The position numbers and the translations under genes were made by a program. Of a stretch of 64,000 bases of DNA, positions 1 through 7,841 are shown in pieces. The notes beneath the pieces are model-generated. The model was not told the DNA's origin and made no database searches. It saw only the letters and a program-made list of their open reading frames with translations. This DNA comes from UBA2705 sp963977105 (GTDB lineage Bacteria > Pseudomonadota > Alphaproteobacteria > Micavibrionales > Micavibrionaceae): the NCBI GenBank assembly GCA_963977105.1, contig CAXBNI010000003.1, positions 124,001 to 188,000 of the forward strand. Direction: 5' to 3'. The stretch's first letter is position 1. The number at the start of each line of letters is the position of its first letter.

Positions 1-2671
1 TGGCTGTCGGTCCGTAACGGAAATCGCCAACTGTTGGCACCGCATTACCATTATCCAGAACAAAGCTGTCGCCACCTGCTCCATTGGCGTCAATATCATC
101 AACGCTAAAGACGGGTAGGGGGAGGTAAGCATCAAGGATAAAGTTTTCCAAATCACCTGTGACGAGGTCATATTCAAGACGGAAGGTTACGTCATCGCCC
201 GGTTTAATGTTTGTAAGCGTACCGCCCGTCGCGCCGTTTAGCGCATATATACTGAGTGATACATTATTGTTCGGCACAGTAACGCTTGCGCCTGAACCGT
301 CTGTGACCATAACAGGGCCCGCGACAGCGGCGAGCGCACCATCAAGCAACCGTCCTTCAACGGTAACGGTACTTGCGAGTGTATCACCCTGCTTGAGATT
401 AAGATTGCCTACATTGCTGTCATACTCATCTTGAATAATTGTACGGTAAGTGATGGTTAGCGTTGTGCCAGCAAGGTCATCAGCGCCAAATTTACCACCC
501 TCAAGGATGCCTGATACTGCATTGGTGGTCAGCAGGCCCGAAATATCAAAATCAAGTTGATGGTCGTCGTCGCCAATAGTCGTGTCTATAAAATCTGTTG
601 TGAAGCTATAAGGGCCTTCACCCACACCTTGGCGCGTAACAGAAAGTGTCGGCGTAAAACCGCCATCAAGCAGCTGACCATCGGCAAAGATATCGGCGAC
701 AGTAAGAGTGTCATAGGCAAAAAAGTCTGAAATTTGTACATCTATAGTGTATTCGAGCGTGTCACCAGGCGTTGCCCCCGCATGCCCCGTGTCTGTTTGT
801 ATCGTTACGCCTTTTTGCGTAGCAATAGATTTTGCCGCGATTGTCGGCGCTGTTGAGGTGTCGGATAAAGGGCCTGTTGCATCACGCGTATCATTAGGAG
901 TCCAGTTGCCGCCAAACACGACATTTGCGGCCTCACCAAGACTTTGCGCTGCGCCTGTAAGAGGAGAGAGAACATCAGCGCCTGCTTGGTCAAACTCGGC
1001 GACGTAAAAATTAGCAGTAATCGTTTGTGTGCCGCTTAAAGCCGCAAAGTCGACAGTCAAGACATCATCAGTTAAGTCGCCTGCGCTGACTTGGCCTAAA
1101 CTTGTAACATCCAAAACGCCGCCACCTGTACTTGAGCCACTGGTGTAGACAAGTTCTTCAGCAAAAGTGAAGTCGAGTGATGCTGCGTCTATAGTTTCAC
1201 CGGCGGCAACTTCAACTTCAATACTATAGCTGCGCTCAAAATTAGGGCCGGTTGCGGTTTCACCCTCTGGGGCATTTAACGTCGTATTTAGACGGTAAAT
1301 TTGCGGCGTTAGCGTGGCGCTGTTGGTATTGCCAGCGGTAAGCGTCGCGGCTTGCACTGAAGGGTCAGTGTCAAAGTCATCTAAAGCGGTATTACCGAAT
1401 GTGAACCCTGCGCTAGTCACAACATCAAGCCCCGTGCCGACATCTGCATCTGCGCTGACATTCGCTGTGATCACGATAGGGGCGGTCGGTTGATCTGGTG
1501 TGTAACTCCCAAAAGGAAGCTTTAACAGGATGAGTTGATCACCAGATCGCAGGCCGAGGCCAGCATCTAATGTGACGACTAAAGGGTCGCCGGCTGTGTC
1601 TACTGCTTCTGGGTGGTTAAACTGAAGGCCGGCAGTGCCGCCGTCAATGTCTTCAAGTGTGATAACCGTGGAATCTACGGCGGCGCCAAGATAGGTGGCG
1701 CTAACAAAACTTACGCCATCTGCGCTGCTAGTATAGGTGTCTGTAGCTGTATTGTAAACGCCATCCGCGCCCAAAAAGGGGAGGAATAAATTGACGTATG
1801 GGCCATAGCCGGTATCCACAGCGGACGTGTTGTCAAAAGTTACAGTGAATGTGATTTGTTCGCCAATCAACGGGTCTTCAGCAGGGGCGCTAATGGTCGC
1901 TTCAGGTACGGCGGCCAAAACAGAAGCGTAAGATTGCTGCCCAGATTCTGTAATCGCCAGGGCGGAATTAATTGTCCCAATATTAAATTCAAGATCCCAG
2001 TCACCACCTAAGTTACTGGCGCCTGTAAGGTCGTTTGAGGCTGAAATATCGGCTGATGTTAATGTAGAAATAGTGTTCAGCAAGGCGCGCCCTTGCGCCG
2101 TTTCGGCCAGATTACAACCATAAAACAAGATATCAGCATCGCTGGAAAGGTGACCTTTCCATGCAGAAAAATCGTCGGCGCTTTGTTCAATTGTGTCGGC
2201 AGCAATGGTCGTATCGCCCAAGCGAAAACCATTGGCATCGCCATGTGTAAACAAGTGGATAGTGTCTATGCTTTCGAAAGACGATAAGGACTGGGTAACC
2301 TGCGCCGCGCCATTTTTTGCAGGGTCAATGTAGACTATTAAGACGCCGTCCCTGAATGTTTCAGCTAATTGTTGCGCCTGCGGAAGGCGCATATCAATAA
2401 ATGCGATCTCGGTTACTTCAGATTGAACATCATCCTTATGTACGCCGGCAAGCTCGGCGATATTCGCGCTCGGCTCGGGGGCGGTATCATCAGTGTTCTG
2501 TGTATCGTTTTGTGCCTCCAGCGTCACAGCCGTTACCGCGCCAGCGCCATCAAAAACAATGCGCTGTTCAAGCGCCAAGCATTCTGGGGTGCTGTGCAAA
2601 TTGCTATTTTCCAACAGGCTATCAATAAAGGTGTTTTTACTTTTCGGAGATAAAAAGGATATGTTTTTCAT
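1..2671 (-). CDS. Giant surface/secreted adhesin-like protein, DUF4347 head (partial)
   Basis: The reading frame stays open from an ATG at 2671 to the left edge of the window, so about 890 N-terminal residues are visible and the C-terminus is missing. There is no classical signal peptide. Residues about 33-44 carry a variant of the LEPR-type motif (ALEQRIVFDGAG) common at the start of very large type I-secreted adhesins. Residues about 87-232 match the DUF4347 pattern, with HLFTHGDANGF and LFYGCNLAET and a GGDWDLE end. After this come long Thr/Ser/Asp/Gly-rich stretches with recurring segments such as PGDTLEYTIDVQISD, which look like tandem DUF11/isopeptide-type extracellular beta-sandwich domains. 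The family is usually cell-surface or exported and acts in attachment or biofilm. Export genes are not in the window. The function is inferred from architecture only. Confidence 0.8.
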   Translation of the reverse strand, partial: MKNISFLSPKSKNTFIDSLLENSNLHSTPECLALEQRIVFDGAGAVTAVTLEAQNDTQNTDDTAPEPSANIAELAGVHKDDVQSEVTEIAFIDMRLPQAQQLAETFRDGVLIVYIDPAKNGAAQVTQSLSSFESIDTIHLFTHGDANGFRLGDTTIAADTIEQSADDFSAWKGHLSSDADILFYGCNLAETAQGRALLNTISTLTSADISASNDLTGASNLGGDWDLEFNIGTINSALAITESGQQSYASVLAAVPEATISAPAEDPLIGEQITFTVTFDNTSAVDTGYGPYVNLFLPFLGADGVYNTATDTYTSSADGVSFVSATYLGAAVDSTVITLEDIDGGTAGLQFNHPEAVDTAGDPLVVTLDAGLGLRSGDQLILLKLPFGSYTPDQPTAPIVITANVSADADVGTGLDVVTSAGFTFGNTALDDFDTDPSVQAATLTAGNTNSATLTPQIYRLNTTLNAPEGETATGPNFERSYSIEVEVAAGETIDAASLDFTFAEELVYTSGSSTGGGVLDVTSLGQVSAGDLTDDVLTVDFAALSGTQTITANFYVAEFDQAGADVLSPLTGAAQSLGEAANVVFGGNWTPNDTRDATGPLSDTSTAPTIAAKSIATQKGVTIQTDTGHAGATPGDTLEYTIDVQISDFFAYDTLTVADIFADGQLLDGGFTPTLSVTRQGVGEGPYSFTTDFIDTTIGDDDHQLDFDISGLLTTNAVSGILEGGKFGADDLAGTTLTITYRTIIQDEYDSNVGNLNLKQGDTLASTVTVEGRLLDGALAAVAGPVMVTDGSGASVTVPNNNVSLSIYALNGATGGTLTNIKPGDDVTFRLEYDLVTGDLENFILDAYLPLPVFSVDDIDANGAGGDSFVLDNGNAVPTVGDFRYGPTA

Positions 2672-3400
2672 ACAAACGGCCTACTCTATGGTTGCACATT
2701 AGGCTTAACGCGCAAATTATATCTTAGTATAGTGGCGTAGTGCAAGCGCCATATTCCCTGAAGTATGACCTTTAGAGTGATAACGTACACTTATTAACTT
2801 TAAAATGCGGGCAGTAGCAGCGGCTGGGTTTGCCTTTAAATTCAATAACAGCCCGTTCTTGTTAGGGGCTTCCACACTAGGGGTTGATGCCACGCCAATG
2901 GAAGGCATTGAGCATGATTAATTCTAGCTTTGACAAGGACGAGATTACCGAAGCACTTCGCAAACACGCAGATAGACAAGCCATTCCAAAAGTTTGCATG
3001 GCATAAGAAGTTGGCGTAAATTTCATATAACAGGCTAAGACTTGCCATAATTGACATTATCCAACGTAGCTGCCCTAGCGCCGAAAATTGAAACTGTGCT
3101 TATATTTTCATTATATATCTAGAGTCAATTCCATTTATTTGTCGCATTTCGGGGGACAGTACTTCTTGGGCGAGACCACATAATCAAACTTCTGTACTAA
3201 CCGCATGCACTCTTTGCTCACTCGCTTACTCTATTAGCGCGCGAATATCTTTTACGACCTTAGCCGATTTGGAGTTAGTGTGTTTTGGTTTCATCGTAAT
3301 GACCAAGGAATGAAGATGAAAACAAAACACTCCTTTATGCAACACCTTTATTTGGGCTCATAGGTGCTGACGGGGAACACTGCTCAGGCGACGCTCTAAG
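2672..3400. other. Gene-poor spacer upstream of the adhesin gene
   Basis: No convincing gene is seen in these roughly 730 bases. Two minus-strand open frames (2717-2908 and 2842-3057) overlap each other and have no recognisable domain or ribosome site. On the minus strand near 3210-3300 a short peptide beginning MKPKHTNSKSAK ends at a stop, and a neighbouring frame then continues as a basic Cys-containing peptide ending near 3140. This could be a decayed small gene, but nothing identifies it. The promoter of the adhesin gene must lie here; no clear -35/-10 pair was recognised. Confidence 0.4.
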
Positions 3401-3433
3401 TTAAAAAATGGCACGGATGTAATCCGTGCCATT
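3401..3433 (-). terminator. Rho-independent terminator of the lipoprotein operon
   Basis: A perfect 12-bp inverted repeat (AATGGCACGGAT, 3407-3418, and its complement at 3422-3433) encloses a 3-base loop. On the minus strand it is followed by a run of six T (3403-3408 read in reverse, partly within the stem). It sits 20 bases past the stop codon of the last lipoprotein gene, the expected place for an intrinsic terminator. Confidence 0.85.
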
Positions 3434-3453
3434 CTAGCATCTATTAATTTTTT

Positions 3454-3876
3454 TTAATCAACCTGGTGTGCAGTTAAGAACATTGCCTTTTCCAGAGCAG
3501 CAAAGAACTGCTGATAAGGTTCAGGATCAGAAACTGGTGTTACATTGTATGTGCCATTAGCACGAACAAGCACTTGTTTTTTGCCTTTAGATCTAACTGT
3601 AACGGTCATTCTTAATGAATAACCATCAAGCTTAGTGCCACTCACAGTGCCAAGCTCATCATCTGCTTTATCAATTACAAACCCGAGGTCTTGCAACGTT
3701 GCTATGGCAGTCCTTAGAGTTTTTGTAACGTTTGTGGTATCAAATGCTCTAGATTGAATCTGCCGAGTTTGAACTTGTGACTCAGGAGAAGTCATTACTT
3801 GATCCATGGAATTAGTTTGACATGCGCTTAGTGATAGCAGTGTTAAAGGTAAAATAAGTAGTAATGATTTTTTCAT
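3454..3876 (-). CDS. Small lipoprotein, paralogue of the next gene upstream
   Basis: A 140-residue protein with a signal peptide and lipobox LSAC, lipidated Cys at residue 19, so it should be anchored in a membrane facing the periplasm. The body carries QTRQIQSRAFDT, LQDLGFVIDKADDELG and a C-terminal FLTAHQ. These motifs are shared with the gene immediately upstream (QTRSFDT, LQDLGFNIDESETRLG, FLTAHEI), showing that the two are tandem duplicates; this copy lacks the central Ala/Gly-rich segment of the longer one. The genes are 4 bases apart and probably co-transcribed, with a terminator directly after this one. The molecular function is unknown to me. Confidence 0.85.
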   Translation of the reverse strand: MKKSLLLILPLTLLSLSACQTNSMDQVMTSPESQVQTRQIQSRAFDTTNVTKTLRTAIATLQDLGFVIDKADDELGTVSGTKLDGYSLRMTVTVRSKGKKQVLVRANGTYNVTPVSDPEPYQQFFAALEKAMFLTAHQVD

Positions 3877-3880
3877 GTTT

Positions 3881-4408
3881 CTAGATCTCGTGTGCTGTTA
3901 GGAATACTGATTTTGATAGCTTGTCAAAGAAGTCTTGATATATTTTAGGATCTTCAATGCTTTCTGTTCTAGAGACTTGTCCCTGTGTATTCCAAACAAT
4001 TCTCTGAAGTGTTATACGAAGATTCACTTTTTTTGAGGAAACAGGGGTTGTAATTAAAGATGCTCTAATTTTTTGCTCTTTGTCGACTGCCATGTTTGCA
4101 CCAAATAGAACGGCCATCATAACTGCGCCTGCAACTTGTCCAGCTTCAGTTGCATCTCTATTTTTTGATCCAACAATAACGCCTAGACGTGTTTCTGATT
4201 CATCAATATTGAATCCCAAGTCTTGAAGCGCCCCTGCGCCTGCAGTTAATAGTTTCTTTTCGTTCCTGGTATCAAAAGAACGTGTTTGAAGTTGTCTAAG
4301 CTCAAACGATTCTTTTGTAAGTTGTAGGGCTTCCTTTGGAATAGTCTGATTACATGCGGTAAGCGCAATTAGTGGAAGGACTAAAGATAGTTTAAGTAAT
4401 TTTTTCAT
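3881..4408 (-). CDS. Conserved lipoprotein with LQDLGF/GSK motif
   Basis: A 175-residue lipoprotein precursor with lipobox LTAC (Cys19). The conserved block QLQTRSFDT, then LQDLGFNIDESETRLGVIVG and SKNRDATEAG, is typical of an uncharacterised proteobacterial lipoprotein family that I recognise by pattern but cannot name. Residues about 90-110 form a short hydrophobic stretch (AGAVMMAVLFGANM) that may embed in a membrane or pack internally. It is the middle gene of a three-lipoprotein unit, 15 bases downstream of a BamE-like lipoprotein gene and 4 bases upstream of its own shorter paralogue. A joint envelope role is likely by context but not shown. Confidence 0.85.
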   Translation of the reverse strand: MKKLLKLSLVLPLIALTACNQTIPKEALQLTKESFELRQLQTRSFDTRNEKKLLTAGAGALQDLGFNIDESETRLGVIVGSKNRDATEAGQVAGAVMMAVLFGANMAVDKEQKIRASLITTPVSSKKVNLRITLQRIVWNTQGQVSRTESIEDPKIYQDFFDKLSKSVFLTAHEI

Positions 4409-4423
4409 TAGTAATATCCGTAT

Positions 4424-4828
4424 TTAGAAACTAGATTTATGATAAGCAAAGTCTCTGACCTTTTTATCTGCGTTAAACTTAATAATGACTGTAATGCTAG
4501 ACTGAGAAGTTCTTGCAGCCACACCAGCAACGTTACTTAAAGTTAGGGTCAGCCCATTACTGCCAGAGGCGACACTCTCGGTGTAAAAGCGATCATAGAT
4601 CCATACTTCCAAGCCATTTTCATCAGTAGATACAACATTTGGAGACCCCAGAATTGTAGCAACCTCACCGCCAGACATACCTTTTTGAATGTTTCTTTGC
4701 ACTTCTCCTACAGTTAGTGTCTGTTTTTCAGACCGCGCAACTTCATCTGCGTGCCATGATGCTTTTTGTGAACAAGCTGTAAGTGTTGAAGAAGCTAGTA
4801 ATACTAGCAATAATTTATTGAAATTCAT
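4424..4828 (-). CDS. BamE/SmpA-like small lipoprotein
   Basis: A 134-residue precursor with lipobox LTAC (Cys19). The segment LTVGEVQRNIQKGMSGGEVATILGSP resembles the BamE/OmlA (SmpA) fold, in which a helix pair 'G.S..EV...LG.P' precedes a small beta sheet; VWIYDRFY follows as expected. True BamE serves outer-membrane protein assembly, but this copy sits with two other lipoproteins rather than in the usual bamE context, so I call it BamE-like only. It is the first gene of the unit. The start follows a strong purine-rich AAGGGGG ribosome site and lies about 35 bases after the -10 box of a near-consensus promoter. Confidence 0.8.
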   Translation of the reverse strand: MNFNKLLLVLLASSTLTACSQKASWHADEVARSEKQTLTVGEVQRNIQKGMSGGEVATILGSPNVVSTDENGLEVWIYDRFYTESVASGSNGLTLTLSNVAGVAARTSQSSITVIIKFNADKKVRDFAYHKSSF

Positions 4829-4861
4829 GCTTTGTGCCCCCTTAAGACTAAAAGTTGATAA

Positions 4862-4890
4862 TTAATACACTAAAGGATATATAATGTCAA
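4862..4890 (-). promoter_or_regulatory. Near-consensus sigma-70 promoter of the lipoprotein unit
   Basis: On the minus strand TTGACA (4890-4885) is followed after exactly 17 bases by TATTAA (4867-4862). This is a perfect -35 box with optimal spacing and a good -10 box. It lies just upstream of the BamE-like lipoprotein start at 4828, giving a 5' leader of roughly 25-30 bases, so the three lipoproteins are probably expressed constitutively at a fair level. Confidence 0.7.
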
Positions 4891-5051
4891 CCTTACGCGC
4901 TTATTTATAAACAAATGCCCTAGATAAGAGGAAGTCTAGGGCTCGTATATAACACAACTTACTGCAATAAGGTGTCATCGAGGGGCAAGAACTCTTATTT
5001 CAAAAGCATACCGCCCCATAATTTTCATAATATATATTATCAAATCCGTCA

Positions 5052-5213
5052 TTAATCCCTAAGAATGGCAAATATCACAGAAAAAGCTGCTAGCTCTATT
5101 ATTAGGAGCATTGGCAACACATAGAACACTACAAACTGTAATCTTGATATTCTTCCTTTAAGTGAGAAGTATAGCTCTAGAAGACTTAGTTTATCTTTAA
5201 TCAATTCTGACAT
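5052..5213 (-). CDS. 53-residue DUF805-like membrane protein, short
   Basis: An ATG at 5213 opens a 53-codon frame ending at TAA 5052. The protein begins MSELIKDKLSLLELYFSLKG, followed by RISRLQFVVFYVLP and one strongly hydrophobic helix. The 'YFS.KGRISR..F' start matches the N-terminus of DUF805 small inner-membrane proteins, which normally run about 100-150 residues with several helices. This one stops after the first helix, so it is either a natural short form or a 3' truncation. It overlaps the end of the preceding gene by 13 bases and has a GAGGGCGG ribosome-site-like sequence just before the ATG, which suggests translational coupling. Confidence 0.5.
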   Translation of the reverse strand: MSELIKDKLSLLELYFSLKGRISRLQFVVFYVLPMLLIIELAAFSVIFAILRD

Positions 5214-5752
5214 GCCGCCCTCGCATCATCATAGGCCTTTTGGAGAAACGCTTCTATATTTGTGGCGTTAGGTCGCTCTGTAGGATCTAACCTTGTTGCC
5301 ATTTCATTCAGATTCTCAATCTTACAACTGCAAAAACTTTCTGGCTGCTGCGTAGTTTTATATGCCCCTTTCTCTAGTATCTTTAAACACCGCTCATAAT
5401 GATACTTATCTAACTTGAAAAAACCTTTGTAGTTTCTGATCGCCCCGCTAATTTGCATCGTTTCTGGTTGAACGTTGTGTCCTGCCAGCACTTTTCTATA
5501 ACCTTTTTTGAAGTCGTTAACATCATATAGAGCATGGTACTCTGTACAGGCTTCTTTAGAAATTTGTTCTTGTAACATACATTCTTCTACATCCCTTTTA
5601 TGAACCTTCTTATAAAGTTTTACAGGATAAACAAACTCGTTTTGGTAATGTCGCCACAAAAGAAAAACAGCAAACACAGTAAACATTACTAAGAAGAAGT
5701 GCTTCTCAGTTCTTGCAAAATATTTCAGCGTATTACTAATTGATTTAATCAA
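5201..5752 (-). CDS. Single-pass membrane protein, Cys-containing periplasmic domain
   Basis: I do not recognise this 183-residue protein. Residues about 18-35 (HFFLVMFTVFAVFLLW) form one membrane helix near the N-terminus. The rest is charged and probably periplasmic, with five or more cysteines (ECML, EACTEY, ERCLK, SFCSCKI, AACQN) that could form disulphides. The CxC element SFCSC is notable. It lies between the lipoprotein unit and another small membrane protein on the same strand, and its end overlaps the short DUF805-like gene. Confidence 0.65.
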   Translation of the reverse strand: MIKSISNTLKYFARTEKHFFLVMFTVFAVFLLWRHYQNEFVYPVKLYKKVHKRDVEECMLQEQISKEACTEYHALYDVNDFKKGYRKVLAGHNVQPETMQISGAIRNYKGFFKLDKYHYERCLKILEKGAYKTTQQPESFCSCKIENLNEMATRLDPTERPNATNIEAFLQKAYDDARAACQN

Positions 5753-5807
5753 CGGAAGATCTTTTGCCCAATAATCATCTAACTATACAGTTTTTCGTTC
5801 TTATTTA

Positions 5808-6254
5808 TTAGAAGAATTCTCTAAGAGGGTGATCAGAGGATGTGTATTCACGTATGGCTTCTTCAAACTCACCTTGTTTAGCCATCCACTTGTATGGAAT
5901 AACCATAAGAGGCTTATTGTGCTCATTATAAAGATATAAATACTTGATAAAAAACTTGTTCTGCAGCTTGACATGAACGATATCAGCCCAACTATAACTT
6001 GTTTTAATACCAGAGTCTTTATAGCCAGAGATAAACTCTTTAGAAAGTTTTATAGGATAAATAAAGGTAAGTAAAATGTGTGCAGGGATAGCAGAAATAA
6101 AGCATACTAGAGTAATACGTCCGATTTCAGGCCAATAAAATGGAAATGGGTATGAGTAAAATGTATATCTTAAAATAGATAAAATAATGTAAACTGTTAG
6201 AATAGCCAGAAACATAACACTAAAAAACTTGTTTGAACTTCTAAAAACTTTCAT
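5808..6254 (-). CDS. Membrane protein of unknown function, two helices
   Basis: A 148-residue protein from the ATG at 6254 (MKVFRSSNKF). The frame is open 42 codons further up to 6380, but that extension runs through a mobile-element relic (6298-6377). The ATG at 6254 is preceded by AAGGTAAGAAG, so the shorter start is preferred. Two hydrophobic segments (residues about 12-30 and 45-70) are followed by a cytoplasmic-looking domain with IDYSW/IVHVKL-type beta strands. The layout recalls small PH-like membrane proteins, but no family can be named. No close functional neighbour is evident. Confidence 0.6.
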   Translation of the reverse strand: MKVFRSSNKFFSVMFLAILTVYIILSILRYTFYSYPFPFYWPEIGRITLVCFISAIPAHILLTFIYPIKLSKEFISGYKDSGIKTSYSWADIVHVKLQNKFFIKYLYLYNEHNKPLMVIPYKWMAKQGEFEEAIREYTSSDHPLREFF

Positions 6255-6297
6255 CTTCTTACCTTTTATCAACCTGAATGAATTATGCCGTAAGTTA

Positions 6298-6377
6298 GGT
6301 AGTGTCGCAAAGTTTAACGGTCTAAAATTCCATCTCATTTTAAGGTATAATGCTCTTGTCTTGCAATAGGAGCTTTC
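6298..6377 (+). mobile_element. Relic of a small terminal-repeat element (copy A, one end)
   Basis: The left end GGTAGTGTCGCAAAGTTTAAC at 6298 and the internal block CATTTTAAGGTATAATG (about 6336-6352) and AGGAGCTTTC (6368-6377) match the complete copy at 11116-11223. The right terminal repeat is missing. It lies between the start of a small membrane-protein gene (6254, minus) and the end of the exporter operon (6455, minus). It also generates the spurious N-terminal extension of the 5808-6254 gene. Confidence 0.75.
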
Positions 6378-6454
6378 CATGGTCTCATTCTCTGGTCGTC
6401 ACTATCCTAAATTCATCATTCTGCAATGTGTGCGTTGGTACCCCCTCCTACAAA

Positions 6455-7822
6455 TCAAGAGTTCCAGCCCCCTCCGAGCGCACGGTATAGGTTCACAGCG
6501 GCGTTTAGACGTGCAAGTCGTGTTTGCGCGTGGGCATCTTCGGCGGAAAGTTGGGCTTTTTGGGTGTCGAGCAGGGTTTGGTAATCGATCGATCCGGCAT
6601 CATACAAGCTTTTGGACAGTTGATAGGCGCGGCGAGATTGCTGCATGGCGTTTTCAAGCGCGGTTTCGCGCATTTGAGCCGCCTTCACTGCACTCATCGC
6701 GTCTTCCACTTCTTGAAAAGCGCTAAGGACATTACCGTGATATGTTTCCACCAGTTCCAACTGTCGAGCGCTAGCCTTGTCTAACCCGCCATCCAATCGC
6801 CCGCCTGTGAAGATTGGCGCGGCAATAGAAGATGCTAAAGACAGCACTGTAGAGCTTGGGTCACCAAAGCCAGCCAGAGATAAACTATTGCCAAGACCAA
6901 GGGAGATAGAGGGATAAAATGCAGCGCGTGCAGCGCCGATATCAGCGTTAGCCGCTTTGAGCTTAGCTTCTGCCGATAACAAATCAGGACGGCGCTCTAA
7001 CAATTCAGACGGTTGCCCCGCAGCTATTGCCGGAATGTTAAGTGTATCAAGGTTTTTACGTTCGACATCAAGGCTTTGTGGCACTTGCCCCAGTAAAACG
7101 GCCAGTGCATTTTCAGCATTACTGAGACTTTCAACCAAAGAAGCGCGTGAGGCTTCACTCGATGATACAGCGCTTTTTTGTTGCGCCAACTCCAGATCCG
7201 ATTCCGTGCCTTCACGGACGCGCGCTTCGATGATGCGCAAAACCTCGCGGGCATTGGTTAAATTGGTGTCGGCAATCTTCAGGCGTTCCCGTAGATTAGC
7301 CAAAGTAAAATAACCGCTCGCGACATCGCCCATCATAGCCAGCTTTAAGGCTTCTTGATCAAAAATGCTGCCCTGATAACCGGATTCGGCGGCGCTAATC
7401 ACAGCGCGATTTGTGCCAAATAAATCTAACTCATAAGACACACTCACCCCTGTGCTGAGGGATGTGGCATAGCTATTACTTCCCGTTGTCGGATTCGATT
7501 TAGAGCGAGACGAGCCCGCTGATCCAGAAACCGATGGAAGCAAAGTCGCCCCCGCTATTTTCAACGATGCGCGTGCCTGTTCAATGCGTTGCAGCCCTGC
7601 GCGCAAATCAGTATTACTTTCTAAAGCTTGCGCCATGAGGGCATCTAATTCATCGCTTTGAAATGTGCTCCACCAGTTAGAGGCAATTATAGAGGGACTT
7701 TGCTGTGTTTGCGTGGCACTCCAGCCCTGCATTGTTCCCACTTGTGGGCGTTGATAATCTGGCGTCAGGGAACAGCCTGTTAGAAGCAGTAAGGCTAAAG
7801 GAACGGCAAATGCTTTTTTCAT
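6455..7822 (-). CDS. Outer-membrane efflux lipoprotein, TolC/NodT type
   Basis: A 455-residue outer-membrane channel subunit with lipobox LTGC (Cys17) and two OEP (outer-membrane efflux) repeats, the usual size for the NodT/OprM group. Typical motifs are TPDYQRPQV after the lipid anchor, WWSTFQSDELDALMAQALESN, the linker RPDLLSAEAKLKAANADIGAARAAFYPS (around residues 280-310) and GGGW at the end. It is the third gene of a macA-macB-channel set, 19 bases after the macB stop, and should form the outer-membrane exit duct for substrates handed over by MacAB. The substrate is not predictable from sequence. Confidence 0.93.
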   Translation of the reverse strand: MKKAFAVPLALLLLTGCSLTPDYQRPQVGTMQGWSATQTQQSPSIIASNWWSTFQSDELDALMAQALESNTDLRAGLQRIEQARASLKIAGATLLPSVSGSAGSSRSKSNPTTGSNSYATSLSTGVSVSYELDLFGTNRAVISAAESGYQGSIFDQEALKLAMMGDVASGYFTLANLRERLKIADTNLTNAREVLRIIEARVREGTESDLELAQQKSAVSSSEASRASLVESLSNAENALAVLLGQVPQSLDVERKNLDTLNIPAIAAGQPSELLERRPDLLSAEAKLKAANADIGAARAAFYPSISLGLGNSLSLAGFGDPSSTVLSLASSIAAPIFTGGRLDGGLDKASARQLELVETYHGNVLSAFQEVEDAMSAVKAAQMRETALENAMQQSRRAYQLSKSLYDAGSIDYQTLLDTQKAQLSAEDAHAQTRLARLNAAVNLYRALGGGWNS

Positions 7823-7841
7823 GTTTTAATACTCCAAGAAT

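Noticed and set aside
2717..3057. Two overlapping minus-strand frames in the adhesin upstream region
   Set aside because: They are short, overlap each other, have no ribosome site and show no domain or codon pattern supporting translation.
4917..4942. 8-bp inverted repeat GCCCTAGA ... TCTAGGGC with 10-base loop
   Set aside because: No T-run follows on either strand, and it lies upstream of the lipoprotein promoter, so termination is unsupported.
6379..6784. Plus-strand frames (6379-6726, 6524-6784) over the channel gene end
   Set aside because: They are shadows of the minus-strand NodT-like coding sequence (6455-7822), whose family motifs are unambiguous.
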